Part shown: positions 4,930 through 5,013 of the stretch, piece after piece | Layout of the letters: each line of letters opens with the position of its first letter | How positions within the stretch are numbered: position 1 is the first letter of the stretch | Origin: Gemmatimonadota bacterium | GTDB taxonomy: Bacteria; Gemmatimonadota; Gemmatimonadetes; Longimicrobiales; Gaopeijiaceae | Direction of reading: 5' to 3' | Length of the DNA stretch: 5,013 nt | Assembly: GCA_018678395.1 (NCBI GenBank) | Contig: JAHHMJ010000011.1 | Span: 1-5,013, forward strand | The notes under the pieces: generated by a model | The model's input: only the letters and a program-made list of their open reading frames with translations | What the model was told of the DNA's origin: nothing | Databases searched by the model: none | Position numbers and translations under genes: made by a program

Positions 4930-5013
4930 TGTCGGCGGTCACGGTTGATCGGTTTCGGCTCCGCCGTGTCCCCCTCGAACCGCAAGGGAAGGGGGCAGGA
5001 AGCAACGAGAGGG
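4930..5013. other. Short downstream stretch with no supported gene
   Basis: I find no recognisable coding sequence here. A GTG at 4966 opens a frame to the window edge, but 16 codons with no ribosome binding site are not enough to call. CCCCCT (4970-4975) can pair with AGGGGG (4990-4995) around a 14-nt loop. The last 30 nt are purine-rich and could lead into a gene starting beyond the edge. Confidence 0.4.

Noticed and set aside
4312..4953. Direct 10-mer GTTGATCGGT at 4312-4321 and 4944-4953, considered as a possible attachment or regulatory repeat.
   Set aside because: Several shared 10-mers are expected by chance in 5 kb, and there is no integrase or further symmetry.
1..5013. Search for mobile elements, CRISPR arrays, tRNA/rRNA genes, toxin-antitoxin pairs and defence genes.
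   Set aside because: No transposase or integrase motifs, no regularly spaced repeats, no cloverleaf-like sequence and no unassigned conserved ORF. The window is an ordinary compact chromosomal operon.

Overview
The window is a single-strand, tightly packed run of five genes on the + strand. It is very GC-rich, with G/C favoured at third codon positions, which is why long shadow reading frames lie open on both strands. In order the genes are: a stand-alone glutamate formimidoyltransferase (147-1181), a 695-residue TPR protein with a long acidic linker (1178-3265), an all-trans polyprenyl diphosphate synthase (3300-4316, GTG start), a 92-residue membrane protein resembling DUF4321 (4320-4598, GTG start) and a TatA/E-type twin-arginine translocation subunit (4619-4906). 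The junctions are a 4-nt ATGA overlap, a 34-nt gap spanned by a possible 13-codon minicistron, a 3-nt gap and a 20-nt gap. One transcription unit with translational coupling is the natural reading.

The organism is probably a high-GC Gram-negative-type bacterium. The MGIGGLG...LLLFGAKRLPEIG form of TatA, the DUF4321-like neighbour and the C-terminal sequence of the TPR protein remind me of Gemmatimonadota and deltaproteobacterial lineages. That is recollection and not a phylogenetic result, so I hold it loosely.

Region by region. Positions 1-146 look non-coding. They hold two consecutive strong hairpins (16-57 and 70-104), the second followed by a T-rich stretch, and then an extended -10-like motif (132-140) only 6 nt before the ATG. 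This suggests termination of an upstream gene followed by a promoter giving a leaderless or near-leaderless mRNA. Positions 147-4906 are almost wholly coding. Positions 4884-5013 contain the tatA 3' end with competing short hairpins, then about 100 nt in which I see no supported gene.

Functionally the genes do not form one pathway. FtcD acts in histidine/one-carbon metabolism. The prenyl synthase makes a lipid tail, most likely for a respiratory quinone. TatA exports folded proteins, many of them respiratory cofactor enzymes, so the last three genes share a loose cell-envelope/respiration theme. The TPR protein is a scaffold of unknown partner. I see no mobile element, CRISPR array, tRNA/rRNA, toxin-antitoxin or defence system and no convincing undescribed system. 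The most interesting details are the 5' hairpin/promoter arrangement, the minicistron coupling between genes 2 and 3, and the lysine-free acidic linker of the TPR protein.
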